Part shown: positions 54,875 through 63,441 of the stretch, piece after piece | Position numbering within the stretch: the stretch's first letter is position 1 | Layout of the letters: the number at the start of each line of letters is the position of its first letter | Assembly (NCBI GenBank): GCA_041940025.1 | Contig: JBGTSY010000007.1 | Location: 62,001-126,000, forward strand | Length of the DNA stretch: 64,000 bases | Reading direction: 5' to 3' | DNA from: UBA5859 sp041940025 | GTDB taxonomy: Bacteria > Pseudomonadota > Gammaproteobacteria > UBA5859 | The notes under the pieces: generated by a model | The model's input: the letters and a program-made list of their open reading frames with translations, nothing else | The model's database searches: none | Told to the model about the DNA's origin: nothing | Position numbers and translations under genes: made by a program

Positions 54875-56254
54875 CTAGCCTGGAGCCGTTTCTACCATCG
54901 TTTCCGTTGATGAATGAGCAGTAGCGAGACTGGGTTCTGTTGCCAACTGATTCACCAAACAACAAGCCACAATATCCCCCATCACATTCAAAGTGGTGCG
55001 AGACATATCTAATATTCTATCCACGCCCAGTAACAAGCCAATACCGGCCGCAGGAATACCCACGCCTTCTAACACCATGCTTAAAATAACGATACCCGCG
55101 CCTGGGGTGGCAGGAGAGCCAATAGAAGCAGCCACCGCAGTGGTCACGATAAACACAAATCCGAACAGGGTAATATCCACCTGAAATATTTGCGCCAGAA
55201 ATAAGGTCGCCACCCCTTGATACAGGGCGGTACCACTCATATTGATGGTTGCGCCTAAAGGAATCAAAAATTGTGCAATTTCTGAGCGCACCCTTAATTC
55301 TTTTTCGACGGTTTGCAGGCTCACAGGCATCACAGCGGCGGAACTGCTGGTAGAAAATGCAAGTAACAACACTTCCTTACTCTTTTTAAGAAATTCCCAA
55401 ACGGGAATTTTAACCACCAGTCGTACCACAATGAGGTAAACAACAGCCATCACCAGTAAACCAACGATAACCGTTAGCATATACATCATCATGCCGGTAA
55501 GCACATTGAACCCGAGATTGGCGACCAATCGCGCCATTAAGCCAAAAACGGCAAAGGGGGCTAACCACATAGCCCAGGACACCACACGCATGCTTACTTC
55601 TTGTAACGCGCCAAGCAATTCGAACAGCGGCTGGGCTTGTTTTGGTGGAATAGACAACAAAGCAAAACCCAAAACGCCCGCAAATAAAATCACCTGTAAC
55701 ATCTCTCCCGAGACCATTGACGCCATGGGGTTTTTGGGCAATAGAGCCATCACTTTCTCTGGTACATCCGACAATGAGGGTAAATTCATCTCGCTATTAT
55801 TCGTTTTAACTGGCTGTTCAACCGTCACCCCCAAAGTTTCATACTGGATCCATTTACCAGGCTCAATAAGGATGGCAGCGGTGATCCCGATGGTGGTCGC
55901 TAACGCTGTACTAATTAAGAAAAAACTTAAGGCGACACCACTAATTTTTTTCAACGCTTGTGGATTTTTTACTGAAGCCAGTCCTCGCACCACTGAAGCT
56001 AATACCAAAGGCACAACAATCATCTGAATTAATCCGAGAAACAGCTGCCCTGGCAACGCCAACCAAACCGTCAGCGCGGCGACAATTTGCGGATCGATTA
56101 AGCCTAGGTCTGGCCCCAGAAAAAGCCCTGTCACAATGCCAATCACTAAGCCGATCATCACCTTTAGCCAGAGTCGACCCTCAATTAAGTGTTCCAGTTT
56201 TTCACTTAACTCCGTTAAAGGTTGCAGATGGATCTGCTTCGATTTGAATATCAT
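54875..56254 (-). CDS. Dicarboxylate/amino acid:cation symporter (DAACS family)
   Basis: A 459-residue GltP/GltT/DctA-type transporter that imports glutamate, aspartate or C4-dicarboxylates with protons or sodium. Typical motifs are FSTSSSAAVMP (re-entrant loop HP1), GATINMSGTALYQG (TM7), the loop SPATPGAGIVIL (HP2) and GVDRILDMSRTTLNVMGD (TM8, substrate binding). The arginine in DRILDMSRT is in the place linked to dicarboxylate or acidic amino acid choice. ATG 56254 was chosen for a perfect GGAGG 7 nt upstream; an ATG at 56296 is less likely. It converges on the channel gene. Confidence 0.93.
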   Translation of the reverse strand: MIFKSKQIHLQPLTELSEKLEHLIEGRLWLKVMIGLVIGIVTGLFLGPDLGLIDPQIVAALTVWLALPGQLFLGLIQMIVVPLVLASVVRGLASVKNPQALKKISGVALSFFLISTALATTIGITAAILIEPGKWIQYETLGVTVEQPVKTNNSEMNLPSLSDVPEKVMALLPKNPMASMVSGEMLQVILFAGVLGFALLSIPPKQAQPLFELLGALQEVSMRVVSWAMWLAPFAVFGLMARLVANLGFNVLTGMMMYMLTVIVGLLVMAVVYLIVVRLVVKIPVWEFLKKSKEVLLLAFSTSSSAAVMPVSLQTVEKELRVRSEIAQFLIPLGATINMSGTALYQGVATLFLAQIFQVDITLFGFVFIVTTAVAASIGSPATPGAGIVILSMVLEGVGIPAAGIGLLLGVDRILDMSRTTLNVMGDIVACCLVNQLATEPSLATAHSSTETMVETAPG

Positions 56255-56621
56255 CTTTCGGCCTCCGTAAACCGATTTCCCGATGGGGCGCAGCATGAAC
56301 TATAGAGAAAAAACTCTATTTGTTTTAGATCACGCACTTTGTGAAATTTATTCGGTAGAAAAGAAATTAGGATAACAGAAGCGAGTCACGTGAGAATGAA
56401 TCACAAAAGTGATGAGGCATCGGATATTTGACAAAACCGGAAATTGAGCACAAGTATTGGTGCCACAACAGATAATTCTGTCTACCTTCATCTTTCAACC
56501 CCTCAAACATAAATTGCTACAAAACGTCGTTTAGAACTGAGAACTTATTATGAAAAACTTAAACCAATAGGTAGATAAATCTCTTGTTTCTCACAGCATT
56601 CGTAAAATCATCAAAATACAT
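56255..56621. other. 367-bp spacer between symporter and oxyR
   Basis: No gene was seen. The region holds the symporter's promoter and the 3' end of oxyR. AT-rich with no clear terminator hairpin. Confidence 0.4.
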
Positions 56622-57578
56622 TTAATGCTTTACCCCTCTCTTTTTCTTGCTGCTGTTGGATGTGCCCAAGGGCTTCACTGTATTAGGTAGATGATTCAGA
56701 ACCAAATCAGCGAAGGCGAGTAGCGCAGCGCGGCGCGGAAAATTGCGACGAAACACCAGGGAAATGCGCCGTGACGCATGGGCAATCTCCAAGGGTTGTG
56801 CCACCACGCCACTGCCCGTGGTGAGCGATCCCCCCATCGCCAATGCCGGGATGAGGGTAATACCATAATTTGCCCCCACCAAACGGATCAAGGTTTCTAA
56901 ACTACCGGCCCGCAAATCAGATTGACTCTGCTGTAATTGATGCTCATTGATATGACACAACTCCATCGCCTGTTGCGCCAAACAGTGACCATCCGCTAGC
57001 AGCAACAGATTCTGCGAATATAAATCACCTAGTCTTATTTTCTCCTTGGTATAAAAGTCATGACGCCGCGGATAGGCGACCCAAAAAGGTTCTTGAAACA
57101 GCGGCACCGAGTCTAGATCCCTCGCGTCCACTGGGGACGCAAGCAGTGCCGCATCGATTTCGTGGCGTTCTAATCGCGCCAATAAAGAATCTGTTATCTC
57201 TTCTGTCAAAGCCAACTGCGTCTGCGGCAACTGTTTTTTCATGGGAGCTAGAATCAACGGAATGAGATACGGACTCAGAGTGGGGATCACCCCTAAACGC
57301 AAGGGCCCTGCTAAGGGATCCAGATGGGTGTTGGCCAATAACTCAATGGTTTCCACATGTTCGATGATTTGCCGCGCATGATCCAGGATCTGCTCTCCCA
57401 CCGGGGTGACTTCCACCGCACGGTTATCACGCTCAAACAGCGCCACACCTAACTCCTCTTCCAACTTCTTTATCTGTCCACTCAATGTCGGCTGACTGAC
57501 ACAACAGCGTTCCGCAGCCTGACCAAAGTGCCGGGTTTCGGCGACGGCTATGATGTATTTAAGATCCCGTAAATTCAT
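56622..57578 (-). CDS. oxyR: Hydrogen peroxide-inducible regulator OxyR
   Basis: OxyR is a LysR-family peroxide sensor. The N-terminal helix-turn-helix reads MNLRDLKYIIAVAETRHFGQAAERCCVSQPTLSGQIKKLE. The redox pair lies in LLADGHCLAQQAMELC; counted from ATG 57578, the cysteines are residues 199 and 208, the same numbers as in E. coli. Length 318 against 305 in E. coli; the extra residues form a basic C-terminal tail (NSSKKKRGVKH). I chose ATG 57578 over an in-frame start at 57602. It is divergent from katG, its likely target. Confidence 0.95.
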   Translation of the reverse strand: MNLRDLKYIIAVAETRHFGQAAERCCVSQPTLSGQIKKLEEELGVALFERDNRAVEVTPVGEQILDHARQIIEHVETIELLANTHLDPLAGPLRLGVIPTLSPYLIPLILAPMKKQLPQTQLALTEEITDSLLARLERHEIDAALLASPVDARDLDSVPLFQEPFWVAYPRRHDFYTKEKIRLGDLYSQNLLLLADGHCLAQQAMELCHINEHQLQQSQSDLRAGSLETLIRLVGANYGITLIPALAMGGSLTTGSGVVAQPLEIAHASRRISLVFRRNFPRRAALLAFADLVLNHLPNTVKPLGTSNSSKKKRGVKH

Positions 57579-57984
57579 TTCGAAGACAACGCTTTGCGTC
57601 ATTGGTTTAAACGATAAATTCAGTATAAGAAATTGAAACCAGTTATGACAGCTATTTCCTACACCTGGTCGAGAGCAGTGTCACTTCTCGTCCCTAATGA
57701 TTTCATTCATTTGGAGCAGACGCCCTCTTTTTGACCAATGACAGCTATCGATTGAGTACACAGCCTGATTCCTAAAGATAGGAAGATGAGCGCTGTAACG
57801 TATTCATCATCGTCAAAACCTATTGACTATATCGACACAAACAATTTTTAATTTTGTCTGGCAAGTCGTACATTAAAACAGTGGTTGGCAATGAATCAAG
57901 AACGAGTGAATCGAGGCGACTGTGATGAATCATCTCTTAGAGCGCAATCACATTATTAAACTCATTTAGAAAGGATGAACAACT
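57579..57984. promoter_or_regulatory. oxyR-katG divergent region with repeated ATGACAGCTAT
   Basis: A 406-bp spacer. The 11-mer ATGACAGCTAT occurs at 57645-57655 and 57738-57748, 93 bp apart; CTAT is one half of the OxyR ATAG-N7-CTAT motif, but no full four-part OxyR site could be set. GAAAGGA precedes the katG ATG. Confidence 0.45.
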
Positions 57985-60141
57985 ATGTCTGAAAACAAAT
58001 GCCCGGTAATGCACGGCGCTGCAACAAAGAGTAGCCAGACAAACATGGAATGGTGGCCCAAAGCGCTGAATCTCGACATTCTTCATCAACAGGACAACAA
58101 AACAAATCCACTTGGAGTGAACTTTGACTATCAGCAAGAGGTGCAGACACTCGATTTTGCCGCTTTGAAAAAAGATCTGATCGCCTTGATGACCGACAGT
58201 CAAGATTGGTGGCCGGCGGACTGGGGTCACTATGGTGGTTTGATGATCCGTCTGTCCTGGCATGCGGCTGGCTCCTACCGTATTGCTGACGGCCGCGGTG
58301 GTGCCGGTACCGGTAACGTGCGTTTTGCGCCCCTGAACTCTTGGCCCGACAACGGTAACCTAGACAAGGCGCGCCGCTTATTGTGGCCAATCAAAAAGAA
58401 GTACGGTAACAAGCTGAGCTGGGCCGATCTCATCGCCTATGCCGGTACCGTTGCTTATGAATCCATGGGACTAAAAACATTCGGTTTTGGTTTCGGCCGC
58501 GCCGACATCTGGCATCCGGAAAAAGACATCTACTGGGGATCAGAGAAGGCGTGGCTGGCACCCACAGACAGTGAAGGCAGTCGCTGGTCTGGCGAGCGAG
58601 AATTGGAAAAACCCCTAGCTGCGGTGATGATGGGCTTGATCTATGTGAATCCCGAAGGTGTGGATGGAAAACCTGATCCCATGCTCACCGCAAGGGACAT
58701 GCGCACAACCTTTGCCCGTATGGCCATGAACGATGAAGAAACCGTCGCCCTCACCGCTGGCGGCCACACTGTGGGTAAAGCCCATGGTAATGGCGATGCT
58801 GCACTACTCGGAGCTGAACCGGAAGCGGCTCCGTTAGAAGATCAGGGTTTTGGTTGGCTCAATAAAAGCACGCGAGGCATTGGCCGGAACACGATCACCA
58901 GCGGCCTGGAAGGTGCCTGGACAACCCACCCAACCCAATGGGATAACGGTTACTTCGAGATGTTGTTTCAGCACGAGTGGGTCCTCGATAGCAGTCCTGC
59001 GGGAGCCAAACAGTGGGTTCCGAAAAACATTAAAGAAGAAGAGATGCCTGTGGACGCCGAGGATCCCTCAAAGCGTGTGATGCCAATCATGACCGATGCA
59101 GACATGGCTTTGAAAGTGGATCCGGAGTACCGCAAAATTTCCGAGCGATTTGCCAAAGATCCGGAATACTTCGCGCAAACCTTCGCTCGCGCTTGGTTTA
59201 AACTCACTCACCGTGATATGGGTCCCAAAGCACGTTATGTGGGTCCAGAGGTACCCAAAGAAGAGCTGATTTGGCAGGATCCTATTCCCGCAGGTAACAC
59301 AGACTATGATGTGCAGGCAGTGACAAACAAGATTGCCGCCAGTGGTTTAAGCATTAGCGACATGGTGACCACCGCCTGGGATAGCGCCAGAACCTTTCGT
59401 GGTTCAGACATGCGTGGCGGCGCTAATGGTGCACGTATTCGTCTGGCTCCAATGAAAGACTGGGAGGGCAATGAACCCACGCGCTTAAACGAGGTACTAA
59501 CCACCCTTAATCCCATCGCTGCCGAGAGCGGCGCCAGCATCGCAGATGTGATTGTGCTGGCAGGTAACCTTGGTGTAGAGCAGGCTGCCAAGGCCGCAGG
59601 CATCGATATTAAAGTACCCTTCACTCCGGGGCGAGGTGATGCGACGGATGAGATGACCGATGCTGAGTCCTTCGAACCATTGGAGCCAATCCACGATGGT
59701 TATCGCAACTGGCTGAAGAAAAATTATGCGGTAAATGCCGAACAGTTAATGCTAGATCGTACCCAGTTAATGGGCCTGACCGCACCGGAGATGACAGTGT
59801 TAGTGGGCGGTATGCGTGTGTTGGGCACCAATCATGGCGGCAGCAAACAGGGTGTGTTCACCGATCGTGTAGGCACTTTGACCAATGATTTCTTCGTCAA
59901 CTTAACGGATATGAACTACAGTTGGATACCGACCGGTGAGAACCTGTACGAAATCCGCGAGCGTCAATCGGATCAAGTCAAATGGACGGCAACCAGAGTC
60001 GATCTGGTGTTTGGCTCTAACTCTATTCTGCGTGCCTATGCTGAAGTCTATGCGCAGGATGATAACCAGGAAAAATTCGTGCAGGATTTTGTCGCCGCCT
60101 GGACCAAAGTGATGGATGCGGATCGTTTTGACATAAAATAG
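57985..60141 (+). CDS. katG: Catalase-peroxidase KatG
   Basis: KatG breaks down hydrogen peroxide with both catalase and peroxidase activity in the cytoplasm. The 718-residue protein has two homologous halves. The active half holds distal R89, W92 and H93 (RLSWHAAGSYR) and proximal H261 (AGGHTVGKAHG). Y220 (LIYVNPEGVDG) and M246 (FARMAMNDEE) complete the Met-Tyr-Trp adduct needed for catalase activity. The C-terminal half has lost the heme site as usual, with TTAWDSARTFRGSDMRGGANGARIRLAP. It is divergent from oxyR, and dps follows 100 bp later, so OxyR control of both is likely. Confidence 0.97.
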   Translation: MSENKCPVMHGAATKSSQTNMEWWPKALNLDILHQQDNKTNPLGVNFDYQQEVQTLDFAALKKDLIALMTDSQDWWPADWGHYGGLMIRLSWHAAGSYRIADGRGGAGTGNVRFAPLNSWPDNGNLDKARRLLWPIKKKYGNKLSWADLIAYAGTVAYESMGLKTFGFGFGRADIWHPEKDIYWGSEKAWLAPTDSEGSRWSGERELEKPLAAVMMGLIYVNPEGVDGKPDPMLTARDMRTTFARMAMNDEETVALTAGGHTVGKAHGNGDAALLGAEPEAAPLEDQGFGWLNKSTRGIGRNTITSGLEGAWTTHPTQWDNGYFEMLFQHEWVLDSSPAGAKQWVPKNIKEEEMPVDAEDPSKRVMPIMTDADMALKVDPEYRKISERFAKDPEYFAQTFARAWFKLTHRDMGPKARYVGPEVPKEELIWQDPIPAGNTDYDVQAVTNKIAASGLSISDMVTTAWDSARTFRGSDMRGGANGARIRLAPMKDWEGNEPTRLNEVLTTLNPIAAESGASIADVIVLAGNLGVEQAAKAAGIDIKVPFTPGRGDATDEMTDAESFEPLEPIHDGYRNWLKKNYAVNAEQLMLDRTQLMGLTAPEMTVLVGGMRVLGTNHGGSKQGVFTDRVGTLTNDFFVNLTDMNYSWIPTGENLYEIRERQSDQVKWTATRVDLVFGSNSILRAYAEVYAQDDNQEKFVQDFVAAWTKVMDADRFDIK

Positions 60142-60167
60142 CCATCAACCACAGCAAGATACCTCAG

Positions 60168-60184
60168 CCCAATTGACCATTGGG
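60168..60184 (+). terminator. Small hairpin between katG and dps
   Basis: CCCAAT and ATTGGG form a 6-bp stem with loop TGACC, 26 bp after katG. No U-run follows, so termination would be partial at best. Confidence 0.35.
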
Positions 60185-60241
60185 TTGGGGTAACGCTGTT
60201 AGAATAGATGCAAGTTTAATTCACTTATCAGGAGAATTTTC

Positions 60242-60709
60242 ATGGGCAGCATCGATATCGGACTCAACGAAACAGATAGAACCATTATTGCAGAAGGACT
60301 AAAACGCCTATTGGCAGATTCATATACGCTCTATTTGCAAACCCACAACTTTCATTGGAATGTCACCGGACCACAGTTTCGCGAGTTACATTTGATGTTT
60401 GAAGAACATTATACAGAGCTGGCCACCGCCGTGGATGAAATTGCCGAGCGAATTCGCACCTTGGATGTGCCTGCTCCTGGCACCTATAAGGCGTTTGCAG
60501 CATTAAGTTCTATTAGAGAAACTGAAGGCGTGCCCTCGGCAAATGAAATGATAGAAATTTTGACCCAAGGACACGAACAAGTGGTCAAAACATGCCGCGA
60601 AACCCTAGCACCTGCACAAGAAGCAGGTGACGAATCCACTGCTGCTCTGGTTTCTGATCGCATGCGTGTGCATGAGAAAACAGCCTGGATGTTGCGAGCG
60701 TTGCAATAG
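60242..60709 (+). CDS. dps: Dps-family DNA-binding ferritin-like protein
   Basis: Dps stores iron as ferric oxide in a 12-subunit shell, using peroxide to oxidise Fe(II), and shields DNA. The 155-residue four-helix protein has the ferroxidase residues in THNFHWNVTGPQF and HLMFEEHYTELATAVDEIAERIRTL. The N-terminal tail is short and lacks the lysine-rich DNA-binding run. AGGAG precedes the ATG. It lies 100 bp after katG in the same direction and belongs with the peroxide defence locus. Confidence 0.95.
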   Translation: MGSIDIGLNETDRTIIAEGLKRLLADSYTLYLQTHNFHWNVTGPQFRELHLMFEEHYTELATAVDEIAERIRTLDVPAPGTYKAFAALSSIRETEGVPSANEMIEILTQGHEQVVKTCRETLAPAQEAGDESTAALVSDRMRVHEKTAWMLRALQ

Positions 60710-60808
60710 TTCGACCAAAAAAGGAGATTTTGTCACTCTGACGTGAATGTAGCCTTAGCATATGGCGTTAAAAATTTTAAGCTTCAGTCAATAAGAAAAG
60801 GAATGGGA

Positions 60809-60910
60809 ATGTCAGACGAGAAACCATTACAACTCACCATCTCTAATCAAGTAGTCCTTCTGATGTTTGATCAGCCCAATAAACGAAATCCGATTTATAA
60901 AACGTTTTAG
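60809..60910 (+). pseudogene. N-terminal remnant of an enoyl-CoA hydratase/isomerase
   Basis: A 33-codon frame with a good ribosome site (AAGGAA) reads MSDEKPLQLTISNQVVLLMFDQPNKRNP then stops. This is the typical N-terminal strand and DQPxKRNP block of crotonase-family enzymes. The rest of the gene is missing; a later frame (about 60911-60985) has NNFLEWRRNMFQAPDMILAQVAKE, which may be an unrelated or linked fragment. A decayed gene is the simplest reading. Confidence 0.5.
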
Positions 60911-61177
60911 CAACAATTTCCTCGAATGGCGTAGAAACATGTTTCAAGCACCAGATATGATATTAGCCCAAGTGGCTAAAGAATAAGGCAAAAAACAGAG
61001 TATGAAGATTTGTCGGTGAAGAAACCAGTATTTGAATCATAGTGAGCGAGCCTCTGGTAAATAAGGGTACTATTCCTGAGTAAAACCAATATATCCGTAT
61101 CTAGGATTTGAAATTCGAGTCTAAATAAAATAGTTCGCCAAATTTTCCTCATCAACAAGCTAATCAATTTATACTCT
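60911..61177. other. 267-bp end of the dps-gss spacer
   Basis: Apart from the possible fragment just after the crotonase remnant, no gene was recognised. dps and gss are convergent here. Confidence 0.35.
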
Positions 61178-63058
61178 TTATTCCAGATAGAGTGATGCAT
61201 CATTGACGATACGCAGTGGCCAAATATCACTCTTACCGCGAATGATGGAGGAGCGATCCGTGCGCACACAGGCACCGGCGTAATGACCTGCCACAATGAA
61301 GGTGCTGATCTGAATATAGCGTTCTCCAAGCTGTGCAAGGGGGAATAGCTCCTGATAGATCTGATCCCGGTCCTCAAATTTTCCACCCGTCTTTTCGAGC
61401 AAATTTTCCCGTTTGTCTACGATACTGATGTTGTCGCCGCAACGACCGACGATGGGTTTAATCACATACCCTTTTTGTTGTAATACGCTTGTTGCTTCGA
61501 ATTGAGTATCGAGCAAACAAGGATAATCCGGGTACATGTCAAACAAAATAGGAAGGATGGCTTTGTTGCTCGGTACCAGTGACCAAAGTGGTTCAAATAC
61601 TTTCACATCCGGTGTCAGCAGCACATCCACTAATCGTGGGTGATGGGCTTGGCGTTGCTGTAATTCAGGCAGTTGCGGGTATTGGTCTTGGTCACACTCA
61701 GCGCGCAGTTGATCCAGAGCCGTTTCCCAAGCCCAAGTTTTCCAGACGCGCAGAATACGTTCCCCATCACTGTCCACTACTTTACCTTCATCATTCCAGC
61801 TTAAATCATTGAATCCACGTATGACCTTGGTTTTAACACCGGCTTCCTCCAGCGCAGAGCGCATGTAGAGCGCATGATAGGTCTCTTCTAAGTCATTGTC
61901 TTGCATAATGTGCAGCACGCCTTTGATGTCACTTTTTTTCCACGCATGGATTAAGGCTTCGTGTAGATGATGCCCAGCATCCCAACCATCTTTGAGCCGG
62001 TTAACCTTAGCCCATTGCCCTTGTATGTGACCACACTCCATATAACAAGAAGCCGAATCGGCATTGTATTCATATAGTTTGATACCGCGCTCAGAGATAG
62101 AGAAATCCATGCGTCCAGTAATAAGATGATTACGGCGGTTATTCCAGGAGAAACGCAGTCTCGGCCACAATGCATAAGGAAAACCAAAGCGCTCTAACAA
62201 ACTATCATTATCCATGACAAAATCAGTTGCATGCATGAACATCGCATGTAGTTCGTTACTGGCATGACGAATTTCACTTAGCGCCGATTCAGACATACGC
62301 ACATAACGACCAGGTTGTTCGTTGTTGGTGGTGAGCCAGTAACCGCCCATTGCTTTAGCATAGGCTCTTTCATCCGCGCGGATCAGTGTTGACCTGTCCG
62401 CTGTGGGTACTACTTGTTCGATCTCAGCTAGCTGCAAATTAAACAACTTAGCGTCGGGAACGGAAAAGTCTTCAGCGTAGGTATCATCTTCAGTTTGCAT
62501 CACCCAGCCTAGGATATCGGCGTCGTCGTAAGAGCAACGAACGTGGTAACCACCCTGAGTGTCTCTACTCACCGGCAGTTCTCGCGCATAGTTTTGTCCG
62601 GTTGGCCAAAGCCGATCTCCGACATTCTGTTCGGCGATGCGAATACGATCATCAAACACCTCGGTGACAATGGCTACATGGCCGGTTTCTTCAAACTCCC
62701 CACCCTCTTTCCAGATTAACATGCTCCCTGGTTCTGGACGTCGAAACGAGCCGTTGCGAAAAGATCGTAGGGGCAATAAGTCATTATTGGCACTCACGCA
62801 GCGTATCGTGCGTAGCTCGAAGATGTCGTAGGCCATGGGCACATTGTCGAAAACCCATCCGTAGTTGAGATAAAGCCAGCGACGGGCAAATTCCACACAT
62901 TGCCATTTGTAACCCATGAAAATGCCATCCACATAACTGCGATAGGACTTTCGATCGGGAAACAGCGCCTCATCCACAGAGGCATAGTGCGATGAAAATG
63001 CCGGTACTTCACCAGGAGCATAGCCGAGAACGGTGTTGAATTGAGCGGGTTGCGACAT
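61178..63058 (-). CDS. gss: Bifunctional glutathionylspermidine synthetase/amidase
   Basis: Gss joins glutathione to spermidine with ATP and can also hydrolyse the product, setting the level of a polyamine-thiol conjugate. The N-terminal CHAP amidase domain (about 1-195) has the nucleophile C54 in GYKWQCVEFARRW and H127 in ETGHVAIV. The C-terminal synthetase domain (about 205-620) has an ATP-grasp-like fold with GRMDFSISERGIKLYEYNADSA and IKPIVGRCGDNISIV. The 626 residues match E. coli Gss (619). It lies just past dps in the redox area, a sensible place for a protective thiol. The start ATG 63058 follows a weak ribosome site. Confidence 0.95.
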   Translation of the reverse strand: MSQPAQFNTVLGYAPGEVPAFSSHYASVDEALFPDRKSYRSYVDGIFMGYKWQCVEFARRWLYLNYGWVFDNVPMAYDIFELRTIRCVSANNDLLPLRSFRNGSFRRPEPGSMLIWKEGGEFEETGHVAIVTEVFDDRIRIAEQNVGDRLWPTGQNYARELPVSRDTQGGYHVRCSYDDADILGWVMQTEDDTYAEDFSVPDAKLFNLQLAEIEQVVPTADRSTLIRADERAYAKAMGGYWLTTNNEQPGRYVRMSESALSEIRHASNELHAMFMHATDFVMDNDSLLERFGFPYALWPRLRFSWNNRRNHLITGRMDFSISERGIKLYEYNADSASCYMECGHIQGQWAKVNRLKDGWDAGHHLHEALIHAWKKSDIKGVLHIMQDNDLEETYHALYMRSALEEAGVKTKVIRGFNDLSWNDEGKVVDSDGERILRVWKTWAWETALDQLRAECDQDQYPQLPELQQRQAHHPRLVDVLLTPDVKVFEPLWSLVPSNKAILPILFDMYPDYPCLLDTQFEATSVLQQKGYVIKPIVGRCGDNISIVDKRENLLEKTGGKFEDRDQIYQELFPLAQLGERYIQISTFIVAGHYAGACVRTDRSSIIRGKSDIWPLRIVNDASLYLE

Positions 63059-63441
63059 AGTATGCCTCTAAATAATAGCTGGTAAGTTCTGAGTATTTGG
63101 CATCGGGCAGAGACGACTCAAATCAGCATAGTTACCACGAAAAGCGGAATAGTGAACGACAAAATTGTGAAATACAATATACGCCACATCTGCCGCGTGA
63201 ATAAACTCGTGATAACAGTAAAGTGATGATGCAGGCAAAGCAGTAGAATAAAAACATACGGATTATCGGTACAGAATGGTGTAACCCGCAAAATTGATGG
63301 ACAGGCTAGCAATGGTAGCCTTACCGTCTGTTTGCACTTATGAGTTAAATTCATCCGGTAATGAAAGTAACAATAGATACAAAACCTTGAATTGCTTCCG
63401 GGAAATACTAAAGACCTGAAATTGTCCTGTGGGAAGGGGAC
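63059..63441. other. 383-bp spacer between gss and the DUF389 gene
   Basis: A 78-codon minus-strand frame at 63118-63354 is hydrophobic (FILLLCLHHHFTVITSLF) but has no ribosome site or known relatives and is not called. It could be the 3' region of the DUF389 transcript and the gss promoter region. Confidence 0.4.

Noticed and set aside
55491..56027. 178-codon plus-strand frame inside the symporter gene
   Set aside because: Antisense shadow of a strongly conserved transporter; composition follows the opposite strand's codons.
63118..63354. 78-codon hydrophobic frame upstream of gss
   Set aside because: No ribosome site or relatives; hydrophobicity is expected from AT-rich DNA.
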